A stretch of 64,000 nt of DNA from Melanopsichium pennsylvanicum (GCA_900208305.1 OAPG01000013.1:434001-498000), one strand, 5' to 3'. Counted from the stretch's first letter, positions 1-11,497 are shown. Program-made: numbers and translations. The notes: generated by a model not told the origin, from the letters alone.

Positions 1-1
1 G

Positions 2-3000
2 TCACAATCATGGGCTACTAGCACCCGTAGGGATGATGTTGCCGAGCTACTAGGCCGAAGAGCTCGTTCGCAATCGTTACGTGACCTGGCACTCAACGGT
101 CAAATTGTTGGCGCACCAGCCTCACGAAGACAAGTCAGCCCCGCTGCAGTCGAAGCGGGGCCATCACTGCTCTCGTCCGAAGCATTCAACCGGATGACCC
201 TTGTGCTCGAGAAGAAGATCAATGCGTGCTTGGCCTCGCTCAAAGCGCTTTCTTCGGACACAAGCTCGGCAACAGCCATTCCGTTTCAGGCCGTCATCGC
301 CGTCATGCATGCAGCCATCCTCTCACTGGATCTTTGGTCGCGTTCGACCCCGCAAACCGGCTCGCAACGTCTCGGACGACTTCAGCGCTGCTGTCAAGTC
401 ATCATCACCGCTATCGATGTGGCATCGAGCTCGAAAAGCATGCATCCTGAAGAATCCAATCTCGTCATCCAGCAGCTTGAGCTGATAGCCCCTCTGAGGA
501 GGACATCCATGCGAAGCGCAGGCACGAGCAACGACTTGCTGCGCCAAGCCGGTGTAGCGAGCGGAATCGCGGCCTATACAGCGGACGTCCTCGACGACTC
601 GATCGAGGCTCATCAGGATGATTCTACTCGAAAGCGGATCTGGACAGCAATTCGAGAAGCGAATATGCTCGAAGCGATGCTATCAAGCTGTGATCGATTG
701 CTGGAGAGAACGTTGTTCGGTGACGAGGATGCCGAGAGCGATCCAGCATCAGCTACTCTCTCGAAAAACTGCGATGCTTTCGACGACATGCCGGAGAGCA
801 GTACAACGAGCACCATCAGAACGCAGAACTCCGCATCGAGCGGCTCAATGCCATCGGCAGAAGCGATCGTCAATGTCACTGTCCGATTGCTCGGTGGCGT
901 TCCGAGGCTGTTGACTGGCAACGCAGACTCGAAACGAGACGAGCTCATTGTGTCGATGTTTTTCGACTGCTCCATCGAGGGGCTTATCACTCTGTCGCCG
1001 GTCTTCTTCGAGTCGCTCCACGAGGGCAGCCTTTGGATGAGTCAAAGAGATCTCGTCGACGCGCTCGCTCGTATCGGGTCAGAACTGCTCACATCCTACC
1101 GCTTTGCGCGCGAGCCAGCAGCGCGTCTTGCCGCTGTACGTGCGGTTTCGGCCGTACTTCCCATTCTGTTTGAAGAAGTTGACGAGCAGTCCGATTTCTT
1201 CGACAAGGTGCAAAAGTTGGCCTCGTTCTTTGCAGACCAGATTGGCAGGACCAAGTGGCCGACACCGTGGAAGGTGCAACTAGCTTGTGCGGACTTTCTT
1301 GCCGAATGCTTGCGGCTGGATCCAGAAGGCCGCCTGTGCCGATCTGGCAGTGCTCGTGGGTCAAATTTCTGGCCACATAAGGCTTTGCTCAAGATCCATC
1401 GAGATTGTGATATTCGCGTTCGCGGTCTCGGCGCATCCATCGCCACGTCTGTCTTCGACACAACCTCGAACGACGAAGAACATATGTCCGGGGTGTACAA
1501 AACTTTTCGTGAAGGGCTTCCCAGCGATTCCAGCCTTCCTCCTCACATTTTGACCAGAGCATTGAGCCTTTGCAATGTCGTCATCGCCAATTCGGCTGTC
1601 CGGAGGTCGGCCCTCTTCCACCTTCTCGAGATCGTACTAGCCACGAGCATGTTCCCAGTCACCATACAGCAGCTCTTCGCGCGAGTGTCCGCGCGGCTAG
1701 GTTTTCCGGATGCTTCGAGCTGTTACCAAGCATTCGCAGGCCAGATCATCTGGGGTATGGCCACAAACAATTACGACCCATTACAGGTGCCTTGGAAGGT
1801 GCTCGGCTTTCCAAGCAAGCGTGAATGCCTTGAAAGCACTTTCTCTGCCTGCGGTAGCATGCTTCTTGCCGCGCAAACCCCCGAGGGACGTACTCAATTC
1901 GATGCGCTGGTGCAGCTGACGAGGCGTACCCAGCAGCAAGGCTTGCAGGAATGTCTCCCCTTTCTCACAGCTGCCTATCTAGGGTTTGCAGTCCAGGCAG
2001 GTCAGCAAGGGAATCAGCCTGATCTAGCTTCCATCTGCAAAGACACCCTGCGCGAACTCTCTTCACTCGGGTTTGTGGAAAGCGAACAGCATGCCGAGCT
2101 TCGGCAGATGCTCGCAAACGCGGACGACTTCATCGTGACCACGTTGTTGACGCTCTACTTCGAGCCAGCCTTCACGCATTCGGACAGCAGAAACGCGGCC
2201 ATCGCAGCTCTGACGCAGCAAGACGCCAGACACGGCAAAGCTTTGTCGGCACTGACGCCAAGCTCAGATGTTGCCACTCCAGTCGTGCACGAGCCCAGCC
2301 GACCTTTCTTTCCGGCGGCCGTATCCTGTGCAGCTCTGATGGCCCTACCAAGTCTTGGCATCGAACCTTTCCGCAAAAACGTGGTCTACAATGTCTTGCG
2401 CCGCGTCTTCCACGAAATTGTCACCTCGCAATTTGTCAACGACCAGCTGCGCTTATGCGCTGCTCTTCGCATCTACATTGCAATGTGTGGAGATAGCTTC
2501 TGGTCGGATCATTTGAATGCGCAGCTGCTTATCAGATGCATCGAACAGCTGCTCGGCCAGCGACACCTTCGCGACGAGCTCCAGCCCATTCTCACGTATG
2601 CCTGCAGCCACTCATCCCTCGCGACGGTTTGCCCCGAGAGTCTTGTGTCTTGCATCATCGCTTGGTCGGTCGAAATACGAGAACAACTTGCTCAGTCACC
2701 GCAGGCTGGCGATTGGCTGATAGATGCTGCACGCGCAGTCGCCAAGACATCTCCTATAGCCACCTCGGTCACGGCACTATTGTGGCCGGTCAAGCTGCAG
2801 TCGGCGGAGCAGGTCGCGATTGAGAGTCTCATCGACATCGAAACGCTCACTTTTGCGATCGAAGCATGTCCGAGCATGTCGCTCCAACTCCCGTCACTTC
2901 TGCGCATCCGATCGGTGCTCAGAAAAGCAAGCAAAGAAAAGCTCGAGAAGTTCTGCCACGGCCCGGCTTGGAAGCTGCTGGAACACATGGCGGAGTGCCA

Positions 3001-6000
3001 GGCTGCGCCGTCCCTTCGCTCGAACGGAGATCTCCAGACCGACGTGATGGGCGACATCTTTGTGAGCATCATGGGAGTGGGCGAGACCGTCTTGTTGCAG
3101 CGCAAGTTGCATCGCATCGGCGGTCAACGTCACAGGATCGCCGCAGGAGTATTCCTGGGTGGAGTCGAGACGAGCTCATTCAGCAGTCTTTCGGCCGCAT
3201 CTGTTCTCACGATTCATGCGCTAGCACACAATCTGCCTCTCGAGCAAAATTATCAAGCTTTCGAGACGCTGCGACACGTTGCTGCAGCCATTCAGGTCCC
3301 CTTGACCGAAATTCATCCCACCAATGTGCCTGTCAACACTCGGGAGGAGCTGAATCGCATTCGACCCAGTATCGGCTCTGTGGCGTCTACTTCGGCAGTT
3401 TCACAGCTCGAAGATCTGCTAGATCCTTCCCTGTTGGGGGCAACGGTTTCGTCACGCGATTGGATTTGCCGCTTATCCGCAATGCTATGCGACCTTCTGT
3501 GCTCGATGATGCAGCAGCCCGTCTTTCGTCCGGTTCGCTACTTGGTATCGACCAACACCAATGCTGCGGAGGCGCTTTTCCCTATCCTGCTTCTCTGCTT
3601 TACCGCGGAGGATGTCCATCGCGAAGTGGCTCACACAACTTCCACCGGAAAAAGGCGCACCTCAGACAGGCGATCGGATGCGCAAGAGCCGTTTCGTTCG
3701 CAGGAACTCTGCCGTTCAGCAGTGGCCACTCACTTTGAACAGGTGCTGGAGTGGAGAGGAGCCGATCCAGCCTGCAGCGAGCTAATCGTTCAAGCCCTCT
3801 TGGCAGTACGATCCTTCAGGCCTGTTCAAGAGGAGCCGGACAAGGTGTGCTACTGGTACGACGTCGATACGAGTCTGTTAGCAAGGCGCTGCATTGCTTG
3901 TGGTCTCTATTCAGCTGCCATCTTTTTTGTCGAGCATAGTATCTGGGAGCAGGACGAGTCACAAGCAATTCGAGGACCCCAAGCTCGCACTCGAACCAAC
4001 CTCTTGCACCAAGCATACATGAACATTGACGACCCTGACGCCTTCTACGGAATCACCGATGGAGACGTTCGGGAGCTGCTGTTGCGACGCTTGCAACATG
4101 AAGGTCAGTGGCTCCGAGCATTCCAATATCATGCGGCAGGGTACGAAGCATCTGCCTCGGACGGCGCCAATTTGCACGGGACTGCGGCTCAGGCTCTGGG
4201 ACAGAGCCTCTCTCTGCTCGGCTTTCAGCACCTACATCAGAAGATTGATGCAGGTTCCATGATCGGAGACAATCTGGCCAACTCCGCCGCGAATGGTCAA
4301 GACTGGAACTCGTCATCATGGGATTTACCAGCCTACGCTGTCTCTTCGTTCACAAAGGGTCAGGGAGTCGAGGCTGTGCTGCAAATTCTGCGTCAAGCGG
4401 GTGTGGAGCAGGACGTGGACGCGCCTCTATCGCTGACATTCCAGAGTCAGCTGCGATCGCTGTGCTCGACGCCTTTGGACAGCATTGCAGCGATGCGACG
4501 GATTCAAGGGGACCTTCTCGCACTGGGCCAAGTCAAAGACTGGCGCAAGGCATCGGCTTCGCTTGGAGCAGACGAAGCTGTGGCGCATCTGCGCTCTGTC
4601 TGGACTCAAGCAGACATGGGTTACCACTTTGACGTGACCGAAAAGATGCTGAACACGCGCCAATCGGTGCTGCAAGCGGCACGACAGCGAATGCAGGCCA
4701 ATCAGATCGGCGATGTTCTGGATGGTCCAGCCGAACAAGCTGCAAGGGTGGAAAGGTCATTGCTGGTGGTGCTCAGTCGGCAAGCTCGGGAGCACGAAAA
4801 GCTGCAGAAAGCTATCAATGCAACGGCACGAGCGGAAAGGATCGAGAGTGCATTGGCAGACGGTGCCAACATAGCGCGAGAAGAGTTCGCTGCCGTACTT
4901 TGGGATCAGCACGAACACCCACCGGCAATTCAGCTCCTATCTCGGATTGTGGATGGTCTCAACCTCAGTGCAACCTCGTTACTGCCTCAAAAGCGTCGAA
5001 AAGCTCGTCTACTGGCGTTACTGGCCCAGTGGCGAGCTACCACCCGCTCGCAGCACCCGACGGAAATCGATCGTTCGCTTTTCGAGCCCGCGCTGAAGCT
5101 CATCGCAAGCTCGATGGCATCCGAGACGACCGCTGACGCCGAGCAGTCCGAGATCGCATATAGGTGGGCACGGTTCGCAGAGGAACAGCATCGAGGCTCG
5201 GACGTGGCAGAAATCACACGCTTGCGCCTCTACATTGAGCGTCGAGGCGAGGAAATAGCACAGAACCAACGCGAGTTCGACAGGACCAGCTCCAAGACAG
5301 AACGAAGCAAGCTGCTCCAATTCCAGCGACAAGCCGAAAAGATTCTTCGCCAAGATCAGTCCCGATTGACGGAGCTCGAAGCCACGACTACGCATTTCCT
5401 GCGTCGCAGCGTGGTGATGTACGCACGAGCACTTTCTTCCTCGGACGCCCACGATGATGCCGTTGCCCGCTTGATCTCGTTGTGGTTTGAAAAGGCCGGC
5501 GATGCAGAGCTGAATCGCCTGTTGGCAAGCTGCTCGTCTTCCATTCCGTCGCGCAAGTTTGTCGCTCTCATGCACCAGCTGTCTGCTCGTTTGACCGAGG
5601 TAACTGATTCGAGCGATGCTATGGCACCCTTCCAGTCCAATCTGACCAGCTTGTTGGTGCGCATGTGCCAGGATCATCCATTCCATTGCCTTTACGCCAT
5701 CTTTGCCCTCATCAAGACCGGTGCTGAGGCCAAGCAAGCCGCCAATTTTCCTCGTCCGAGAAGCTCGTTCGGGACGCAGGATAGTCGCGGATCGAGCCCC
5801 TCGCCTCAGATACTGCGTTCGATCGCCGCCGAAAAGATCTGGAATCAGGTCAAACGGCGGTCGACCTCGGGCAAGAGGATTCAGACTTTCGAGGAAGTGT
5901 GCTTGGCATATGTTGACTGGGCCGAGTTCGACCTTGCGTCACGCCCCGATCGATACTTCCAGAGCAGCGGCTCCATCAAGAAGGGCGCTTTGCGTATGCC

Positions 6001-7300
6001 ACCGTCAGGCGAGCTGAGACTGGCCCGCATCAGGAATCTAGACGTGCCCGTCGCTACTGCCCGCCTCGAGCTCGACCACACGTGCAAGTACGAACACTTT
6101 GTATCGATCGCGCGGTACAGTGAAACGTTCACGACTGCTGGAGGTATCCATTTGCCCAAAATCAGCGAGTGCATCGGCAGCGACGGCAAACGATACAAGC
6201 AGCTGTTCAAGCGCGATGATGATTTGCGGCAGGACGCCGTGATGCAACAGGTCTTCCGCGTGGTCAACGAGCTGCTGCACGACGACCGACGTACGTGTGA
6301 GCGCAAGTTGGCCATTCGCACCTACACCGTCCTGCCACTCGGTCCGCAGTGCGGCATGCTCGAATTCGTCACCAATACAGTCCCCCTCGGCGAGGTGCTG
6401 ATAGCTTTGCACGCGAGGTATCGGCCCAACGACCTAACACCCACACAAGCGAGAAACAAGATGCGCGATGCTCAGCCTCTGCCGGCGGAAGCCAAGCTCG
6501 AGGCTTTCCTGGACGTTTGCAAAGGGATGCGGCCCGCTTTCCGTTACTTTTTCAGCGATGCTCAACGGATGCCGCGAGACTGGTACGAGACACGTCTGCG
6601 GTATACGCGCAGCGTTAGCACCAACTCGATCGTGGGGCACGTGCTGGGTTTAGGCGACCGACACGTCTCCAATATTCTGCTCGACAAGGAAAGCGGTGAG
6701 CTGGTGCACATTGACTTTGGCGTAGCGTTCGATCAAGGCAAGCTTTTGCCCATTCCAGAGCTTGTTCCCTTTCGACTCACACGCGACATCGTTGACGGCA
6801 TGGGTATCCACGGTGTCGAAGGCACCTTCCGCCGTTGTTGCGAAGAGACGCTGCGAGTGTTGCGTGCGCATGAGGATGTCATCAAAACAGTCCTCGAAGT
6901 GTTCCGCCACGATCCGTTGTTCGCATGGACATCCAACCCGATCAAGGTGCTTCGCGCACAGGAAGCGGAGGAGAGCATGATGCCAGCGCCCAGTGCGGAG
7001 CGATCGGGTCCGACTGCCCGATCGACCCTGGTGTCTATGCCAGCGCCTACACTGACGCCTGCAAATGCAGCACGGGGACGGGTAAGGTCGACGACGCCGT
7101 TCGTCATGCCGACAGAGGCAGCGGCTGGAGTGGTCGGCACCGACACGGCCGACTTGAGCGCTGATCGAGCTGTCACTTCGGTCATGACCAAATTGTCGTC
7201 GTCTCTGAGCATCGAGTATACGGTCAACGATCTCATACAACAAGCGATGGATGCGGGGAACCTGTCGGCCATCTTCCATGGTTGGCAAGCTGCACTCTGA
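2..7300 (+). CDS. TEL1: TEL1/ATM-type PI3K-related checkpoint kinase (5' part outside window)
   Basis: Large Ser/Thr kinase that senses DNA double-strand breaks and maintains telomeres. The frame is open from base 2 with no stop, so the first ATG in view (194) is probably internal; about 2,430 codons are present against roughly 2,800 in yeast Tel1, so the N-terminal start and any TAN motif lie upstream. Helical HEAT/FAT sequence fills most of the protein. The kinase domain lies at about 6080-6960, with RDDDLRQDAVMQQVF, the catalytic GDRHVSN (6653-6673) and the HIDFG metal-binding motif (6707-6721). A Pro/Ala/Thr-rich linker follows, then a C-terminal FATC segment ending AIFHGWQAAL. The block VPFRLTRDIVDGMGIHGVEG and the FRRCCEETLRVLR that follows it are ATM/Tel1-like rather than ATR/Mec1-like. 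Confidence 0.93.
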   Translation, partial: SQSWATSTRRDDVAELLGRRARSQSLRDLALNGQIVGAPASRRQVSPAAVEAGPSLLSSEAFNRMTLVLEKKINACLASLKALSSDTSSATAIPFQAVIAVMHAAILSLDLWSRSTPQTGSQRLGRLQRCCQVIITAIDVASSSKSMHPEESNLVIQQLELIAPLRRTSMRSAGTSNDLLRQAGVASGIAAYTADVLDDSIEAHQDDSTRKRIWTAIREANMLEAMLSSCDRLLERTLFGDEDAESDPASATLSKNCDAFDDMPESSTTSTIRTQNSASSGSMPSAEAIVNVTVRLLGGVPRLLTGNADSKRDELIVSMFFDCSIEGLITLSPVFFESLHEGSLWMSQRDLVDALARIGSELLTSYRFAREPAARLAAVRAVSAVLPILFEEVDEQSDFFDKVQKLASFFADQIGRTKWPTPWKVQLACADFLAECLRLDPEGRLCRSGSARGSNFWPHKALLKIHRDCDIRVRGLGASIATSVFDTTSNDEEHMSGVYKTFREGLPSDSSLPPHILTRALSLCNVVIANSAVRRSALFHLLEIVLATSMFPVTIQQLFARVSARLGFPDASSCYQAFAGQIIWGMATNNYDPLQVPWKVLGFPSKRECLESTFSACGSMLLAAQTPEGRTQFDALVQLTRRTQQQGLQECLPFLTAAYLGFAVQAGQQGNQPDLASICKDTLRELSSLGFVESEQHAELRQMLANADDFIVTTLLTLYFEPAFTHSDSRNAAIAALTQQDARHGKALSALTPSSDVATPVVHEPSRPFFPAAVSCAALMALPSLGIEPFRKNVVYNVLRRVFHEIVTSQFVNDQLRLCAALRIYIAMCGDSFWSDHLNAQLLIRCIEQLLGQRHLRDELQPILTYACSHSSLATVCPESLVSCIIAWSVEIREQLAQSPQAGDWLIDAARAVAKTSPIATSVTALLWPVKLQSAEQVAIESLIDIETLTFAIEACPSMSLQLPSLLRIRSVLRKASKEKLEKFCHGPAWKLLEHMAECQAAPSLRSNGDLQTDVMGDIFVSIMGVGETVLLQRKLHRIGGQRHRIAAGVFLGGVETSSFSSLSAASVLTIHALAHNLPLEQNYQAFETLRHVAAAIQVPLTEIHPTNVPVNTREELNRIRPSIGSVASTSAVSQLEDLLDPSLLGATVSSRDWICRLSAMLCDLLCSMMQQPVFRPVRYLVSTNTNAAEALFPILLLCFTAEDVHREVAHTTSTGKRRTSDRRSDAQEPFRSQELCRSAVATHFEQVLEWRGADPACSELIVQALLAVRSFRPVQEEPDKVCYWYDVDTSLLARRCIACGLYSAAIFFVEHSIWEQDESQAIRGPQARTRTNLLHQAYMNIDDPDAFYGITDGDVRELLLRRLQHEGQWLRAFQYHAAGYEASASDGANLHGTAAQALGQSLSLLGFQHLHQKIDAGSMIGDNLANSAANGQDWNSSSWDLPAYAVSSFTKGQGVEAVLQILRQAGVEQDVDAPLSLTFQSQLRSLCSTPLDSIAAMRRIQGDLLALGQVKDWRKASASLGADEAVAHLRSVWTQADMGYHFDVTEKMLNTRQSVLQAARQRMQANQIGDVLDGPAEQAARVERSLLVVLSRQAREHEKLQKAINATARAERIESALADGANIAREEFAAVLWDQHEHPPAIQLLSRIVDGLNLSATSLLPQKRRKARLLALLAQWRATTRSQHPTEIDRSLFEPALKLIASSMASETTADAEQSEIAYRWARFAEEQHRGSDVAEITRLRLYIERRGEEIAQNQREFDRTSSKTERSKLLQFQRQAEKILRQDQSRLTELEATTTHFLRRSVVMYARALSSSDAHDDAVARLISLWFEKAGDAELNRLLASCSSSIPSRKFVALMHQLSARLTEVTDSSDAMAPFQSNLTSLLVRMCQDHPFHCLYAIFALIKTGAEAKQAANFPRPRSSFGTQDSRGSSPSPQILRSIAAEKIWNQVKRRSTSGKRIQTFEEVCLAYVDWAEFDLASRPDRYFQSSGSIKKGALRMPPSGELRLARIRNLDVPVATARLELDHTCKYEHFVSIARYSETFTTAGGIHLPKISECIGSDGKRYKQLFKRDDDLRQDAVMQQVFRVVNELLHDDRRTCERKLAIRTYTVLPLGPQCGMLEFVTNTVPLGEVLIALHARYRPNDLTPTQARNKMRDAQPLPAEAKLEAFLDVCKGMRPAFRYFFSDAQRMPRDWYETRLRYTRSVSTNSIVGHVLGLGDRHVSNILLDKESGELVHIDFGVAFDQGKLLPIPELVPFRLTRDIVDGMGIHGVEGTFRRCCEETLRVLRAHEDVIKTVLEVFRHDPLFAWTSNPIKVLRAQEAEESMMPAPSAERSGPTARSTLVSMPAPTLTPANAARGRVRSTTPFVMPTEAAAGVVGTDTADLSADRAVTSVMTKLSSSLSIEYTVNDLIQQAMDAGNLSAIFHGWQAAL

Positions 7301-9613
7301 TAGAATCGGACATATTATTGTTTGCCACGCGATCATGACGGAGACGTTGAGGACTCGGCTATGGGGAGTGAAGAGTGACGAGAGTTCGGACATTTGGCGA
7401 GGTGTTATGCGTTGGTAATCAATAGTAGAGATGTTGTGGTTTGACATCTTGACTCGCGCATGTGATTTCGAGTGACGAATTGTGGGGTCGTGATTATTTT
7501 TTTTAACGTGCAATGTGGCGTCATTTTCAGAACGAACAGACTCGAGGCCTGTATGTGTCGAGTCTGCGTGCAGAGACAGATGAGAGGGCGTTCTGGCAGA
7601 GTGATGAGACAAGGACCTAAGAGCTGGACTCGACAAGGTGTAGCTTACGATATCAAGATGACGATACCTCGGACTACGAGTGAGGCAAAGCTTTATCTCA
7701 AGACTTTGTCCGGGGAATGACATGCAGGTACGGCGTCATGACAGGCGCCAACAATTACGGTGATTTTGCGGAGATGAAAAAGTACACTCGGGACCTAATC
7801 AAGCCAAAAGCGCATTAGAGATCGTCTGTCAAGTGGTGCAGAGATGAACGGAGCGATAATGGATGGCAGCAAGGTAGAGGTGTCAACGGGTGCAATTCTA
7901 TGTGCTCTTTGGTAAGCCAAGCAATACGCAAGTGAGATTTTAAATTATCAAAATCCATTGGATTGATCAAGTTGTGTCAACCGAGAAAGGCACGTCATCA
8001 AAGCGTGTTTCACGTTCTACAAAGCAAGAAGTTGCTGCTCTGCTTCGAAAGGCGGCTGCGTCACCCCAAAACTTTGGAATGATGTGAGCTACGAATGGGC
8101 TTTCCGCCTATTCATTTCTTCAGAATAAAATTTGAGATTACGAAATTCGAGACCAGTTGCCAGACGCGAAAGTGTAAGGCGGTGAGTGCTCAGAGCAGAC
8201 AAACACTTTTTGGAACTCTGAAGGCTGACATTTTCGAGTTTTGTTTGTCGGTGGGGACCTTGATGCGTCGACTATACACCTTGGTTTTCGAATAGATCTG
8301 CAAGCCTGTTGAATGTTTGCAGGCTACGCCTTGGGACCTGATTACAATATTGCAGTAGAGCTTTGATATTCGAGCCTTCAAACAGCAGGGTCCGGTAAAT
8401 TTACATGGTTTCCTTTTGCAGTACAACCACTTAGAGAAATTACCGAGGTGGAGCCAAAGAAGGAGGGGAGCAGTACATAGTGAGTTGGATCGCTGAGTTT
8501 GAGGAAATGACGATGATGTGCAAGAGGTCAGACCTATAGAAGGCGCGAGAGAGGGAGAGAGGGAGAGAGGCGAGTCTAGACGAAATGCTGCCTCCGGCGT
8601 GATCTGCTCGAATGTGACGTTGGAGAGCCGCACCTTCGCTTAATCGCATTTTGAAATGTGAAAGTCGCTTTTTGCTTTCAATGAATGCACTCTTGAAAAA
8701 CTGCCTAATTTCTTACGTGACTTGTTTCAATTCAAAAGGTACTTTAATTCTGACAAGTTGAAATAGGAAAAGGGAAATAAGAAGAAAACGAATCCTAGCT
8801 CAAATAAGCCTGTCCGAAAGCGCGTGAACGCTGATCAAACCCACACGCTCAAAAGGCAAGCTCGCTTTGAGCCCAACATTGCGGTACAGCACTGTACTGC
8901 ACTCGCCTCTTTCAAACGACACTTTTTCGTCGGTCCTGAGCATGGCGACCGCGGATCCATGATGCGGCGCCACCTTGCCACTCGTTGTCCGCTCACACAG
9001 CTTCTATTTTGACTGCTTGGCCGCTTTGTTATTCAGCCTTGCTGCTTCCAAGAGCCGCAACAAGTCTTTGCTCATCAAGCTTGCTTCGCTTGACCGCCTC
9101 CCCATTCCACCTCTCTTCTCACACCCTATACTTCATTTCCGCTCTTCGCAAACACCATAGATTCGGTCCAGTGCTGTAATGTGAGATACCAAGCGGAAAG
9201 TTAAATTTGAAACAGAATCCAATTCTCCATTCGGCTCTAGTGACTGAGAGCGCTAGGCGAGCATGTCAATTTGGTCATCATCACCACACAGAGCTTTAAT
9301 GCTCTTGTGATTGCGGGTCCCCCCAAACAACGGCTTTGCATCTGAAACCTACCTTTATGCGCTGAAACATGAGGCTCTGCCGCCGCTCCTCCACTCGCTT
9401 TTGGCTCATCCTAGGCCTGTGCCCGTCTTTTTAGAACGAGGCCTTTCCTACTGCTATCGTGTATCATTCTTTGAATCCCCATGTGCCCTATGAGTGCAGA
9501 GCCGCAATTGTAGTCACTTGGGGCAAGTGTCACCCTGGAAAACATATATACATCGCTCAGTGTTCGCAGCCTCACCTTGGGTTTCGATTTCCTGCACCCC
9601 ATACATATCAGAC
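7301..9613. other. Gene-poor intergenic region, 2.3 kb
   Basis: This holds the 3' flank of TEL1 and the 5' flank of the hydroxylase gene. Only short, unconvincing reading frames occur on either strand. I see no tRNA, transposon end or long repeat. A short (ga)n-type tract lies near 8547-8568, and TATATA at 9545-9550 sits about 65 nt before the hydroxylase ATG. Confidence 0.6.
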
Positions 9614-10819
9614 ATGAGCGCAGCTACAGCATCACCTTACCCGAAGGAGGCCGGCAAGGCCCCTACCACACGACCCTCAATGGGCGACCAGAAGCTTACT
9701 GATAGTAACGTCCCTTCCATCGCACCCGACAATGCTTGCGATGAGCCATCTCCATATGCCCCGGGTGGATACGGCCACAAGGCCATCGCAACCGACCCCG
9801 TAACTGGCGAAGGGTACGACAAAGTTTATGGTGTTCGTCCCAAAACAACGTGGCATCTCAAGCCCGCTTCCGAACGCACACTTTGGGAGTTTATCGCAAG
9901 TATGGATCTGGCTCCCGACGTCTGCTACGCCAAGCGTGACGCATCGGAGAAGCTTCGTGGCCCTCCACCTACCCAACCTATCTGGAAGGAGAACGTATTC
10001 ATTCTTACGACCGCCAGTTTAGCACCCCTCCTTCACACTGCCTGGAACGCTGCCGTGCCAAACCACAAGATGCACTGGGCACCAGCGTGGGTTATGTATC
10101 ATACCTGTTTCATCCTGTTTGCCATTGCTATGATTAAGCGATTGCATACGTACATGGAGAAGTACGGTACCCTCGACGAGCAGAATCGAGGTCGTGATAT
10201 GGTCGATGACAAGCACGTCAATCACCTCGGTCAGAGTATTTTCATTTATACCATCTTTCGAACACTCGCTCCCTTCCTGCTCGCATGGCGCGGAGATATG
10301 AGCAATGTTTGGAGCGGCTTATCTTGGGCTACTCCGCTCAAGATTGGGTGGTGGGAAATTGCTCTTGACTATTGGTTCTACCTATATCATCGTTCTTGTC
10401 ACGAGTTTGATACCTTGTGGTTCATTCATAGACAACATCATGCCACCAAACATCCGACTCCCATTCTTTCGATTCTTGCCGATGACTATCAGGAGGTTTT
10501 GGAAATTTTCATCGTTCCTTTTCTCGCCACTTCGATTTCACCCAAGATGAATTTCCTTGAGATGTGGCTCGTTGTTTGTTACACGCTTTACGTTGAAGCT
10601 TTGGGACATTCGGGTATTCGGGCTTATTGGGCTCATCCTGTTCTTGGTAAAGTTCTGGCTCCATTTGGTATGGAGTTGACCGTAGAGGATCATTCGAATC
10701 ATCATTTGTATGGTAAGGCTGGTATGAATTACGGTAAACAGACCAGGGTTTGGGATAGGATCTTTGGTACTGTTGATCCTAGGAGAGAGACTCAAGAAGT
10801 TGGTATCTTTGGTTCCTAA
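9614..10819 (+). CDS. Fatty acid hydroxylase / sterol desaturase superfamily membrane protein
   Basis: Integral-membrane di-iron oxygenase of 401 aa, probably in the ER. It has three histidine clusters typical of the superfamily: HRSCH (HxxxH), HRQHH (HxxHH) and, near the C-terminus, DHSNHH (HxxHH), followed by the usual YGKxxRVWDRIFGT tail. Hydrophobic segments lie around VFILTTASLAPLL, WVMYHTCFILFAIAM, IFIYTIFRTLAPFLLAW and FLEMWLVVCYTLYV. The frame is open upstream, but the first in-frame ATG is 9614, which gives MSAATASPYPKE. The substrate cannot be read from sequence. It does not look like canonical ERG3 or ERG25, and an acyl-chain or lipid hydroxylase is possible. No biosynthetic-cluster partners are nearby. 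Confidence 0.85.
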   Translation: MSAATASPYPKEAGKAPTTRPSMGDQKLTDSNVPSIAPDNACDEPSPYAPGGYGHKAIATDPVTGEGYDKVYGVRPKTTWHLKPASERTLWEFIASMDLAPDVCYAKRDASEKLRGPPPTQPIWKENVFILTTASLAPLLHTAWNAAVPNHKMHWAPAWVMYHTCFILFAIAMIKRLHTYMEKYGTLDEQNRGRDMVDDKHVNHLGQSIFIYTIFRTLAPFLLAWRGDMSNVWSGLSWATPLKIGWWEIALDYWFYLYHRSCHEFDTLWFIHRQHHATKHPTPILSILADDYQEVLEIFIVPFLATSISPKMNFLEMWLVVCYTLYVEALGHSGIRAYWAHPVLGKVLAPFGMELTVEDHSNHHLYGKAGMNYGKQTRVWDRIFGTVDPRRETQEVGIFGS

Positions 10820-11497
10820 ACTCCTCTCACCTTTTTGAGAGAACATCAGTCGCACTAGTATCATCATCATTATAATTATTTTTGTTCCTCTTGTCTCCTT
10901 GTATAATTTGTAATAATTTTTTTTTTCCCTCAGCCTTTTTATCGTTTTGTTTGTTTGATTTTTAAAACTCAAAAATGTTTGATATTGAAATTGGACATCT
11001 TTCCACACAACTGTAGTGTCATCATCTTGGTGTGAGAGTTTAGCTTTTGTCACGAGTAAAAGATAAAAGCATAAATTTCACAATCAGCATTTTTATCAAG
11101 TGAACCACAGTGTGTTCTTTTCGATATCAAATTTAACAAACCAAGCTTCAACTAGGTTTTTTTTTTTTTTTCGTACCAAATATCGAAAATTCCCTCTCCT
11201 CTCTCTGTCAAACAAGTTAGTCAACTCAGTTACATTCGAAGCTTCAAATCATACTTGCAACTTGGTTTCGTTTTTGTACGAAAGAATGAAAATAATGGTG
11301 TTTAGAAAAGGGAAAAAAAAAATAAGCAGCAATGGACAAGACTGGGTATATATCTAGTTCCTTTTTTTCATTCAACTTTACATGGTGAATATTGCAGAGA
11401 TTGCAGTAATATAAAATTTTGTGTGTGTGAATGCTTTGAGAGCTTGTTTTTTTTTTTTTTTTTTGATCAAACACGTGTGCGAGACACAGTACTTAAC
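10820..11497. other. Convergent intergenic region (hydroxylase / MTW1)
   Basis: AT-rich 3' flanks of two convergent genes with several T or A homopolymers (about 10917-10926, 11157-11171, 11450-11464). No gene is seen. Confidence 0.6.

Noticed and set aside
2866..3738. 290-codon frame overlapping TEL1
   Set aside because: Shifted-frame shadow of the TEL1 coding sequence.
8190..8633. 147-codon minus-strand frame in the gene-poor region
   Set aside because: Low-complexity start, no domain and no coding-like codon pattern.
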